NCBI RefSeq assembly: GCF_017308975.1
Contig: NZ_JADWPD010000002.1
Coordinates: forward strand, 486,310 to 550,309
Direction: 5' to 3'
Length of the DNA: 64,000 nt
Origin: Amycolatopsis sp. MtRt-6
Lineage (GTDB): Bacteria > Actinomycetota > Actinomycetes > Mycobacteriales > Pseudonocardiaceae
The notes beneath the pieces were generated by a model. The model made no database searches. It saw only the letters and a program-made list of their open reading frames with translations, and was not told where the DNA came from. A program made the translations under genes and the position numbers. This document shows positions 63,923 to 64,000 of this stretch, piece after piece; positions within the stretch are counted from its first letter, which is position 1, and every line of letters starts with the position of its first letter.

Positions 63923-64000
63923 ATGGCCGCGCCCGGTGGGGACACCCGGGTGGCCGGCCCCACAGCCGGGCCCGCTCGCCCGTACGCCCCCAGGACGGGC
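63923..64000 (+). CDS. Start of a gene cut by the right edge
   Basis: An open frame of 26 codons from ATG 63923 to the window end (begins MAAPGGDTRVAGPTAG). No domain visible yet. TACGCT (63911-63916) ends 6 bases before the ATG, consistent with a leaderless transcript. Too short to assign. Confidence 0.4.
   Translation, partial: MAAPGGDTRVAGPTAGPARPYAPRTG

Overview
The window is very GC-rich (roughly 70 percent), uses GTG starts often, and has Tat signals, ECF sigma factors, Hanks-type kinases and a mycobacterial CtpI-like ATPase. It reads as a chromosomal segment of a filamentous actinomycete, most likely Pseudonocardiaceae such as Amycolatopsis; that taxonomic call is an inference. No rRNA, tRNA, CRISPR array, prophage or insertion sequence was recognised.

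Left part (1-17100), mostly housekeeping and single genes: a cut-off XRE regulator, a Cys-rich DUF1540 protein, a Tat-exported phosphocholine-type phospholipase C, the sdhC-sdhA-sdhB succinate dehydrogenase operon with a divergent LysR regulator, an LLM-class oxidoreductase, a YkvA protein, a CtpI-like P-type ATPase with a degenerate duplicated N-terminal half, a broken ROK gene, a cupin, a DUF6630 protein and a polytopic membrane protein.

Middle left (17200-31900): a 2239-residue secreted Rhs/YD-repeat protein carrying a transglycosylase-like domain and a short variable C-terminus, translationally coupled to a probable immunity gene. Then come an XRE-cupin regulator with a candidate operator, a methyltransferase/DinB pair, a two-component system, a SnoaL-like lipoprotein, two STAS proteins, and an MFS exporter with a MerR/SoxR-type promoter.

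Centre (32100-37700), a signalling island: two transmembrane Ser/Thr kinases whose extracellular part is a family 2 carbohydrate-binding module (CBM2), a LacI regulator with a perfect operator palindrome, and a third kinase paralogue that has lost all four key catalytic residues and the CBM2. Next to it (37879-50932) is a carbohydrate locus: a DeoR-HTH/sugar-binding hybrid regulator, a heparinase II/III-like lyase, an ABC importer without its own ATPase, a 2-hydroxyacid dehydrogenase, a DUF2264 protein and a secreted GH2 beta-galactosidase with a LamG insert. A reasonable model is that the kinases sense polysaccharide outside the cell while the adjacent locus imports and degrades uronic-acid-containing oligosaccharides; the link is inferred from position only.

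Right part (50990-64000): a group of small proteins that appear to form one divergent family (helix or membrane segment, Gly/His-rich stretch, terminal S-x3-L-[IL] motif) around an amino-acid permease; a LacI and a PucR regulator; a histidine-phosphatase fused to a polytopic membrane domain; an NDH-2-like flavoprotein, an NmrA-like protein and a SigJ/ECF41-type sigma factor sharing an upstream 13-mer; a small membrane protein; a phytoene-desaturase-like oxidoreductase; and the start of one more gene at the right edge.
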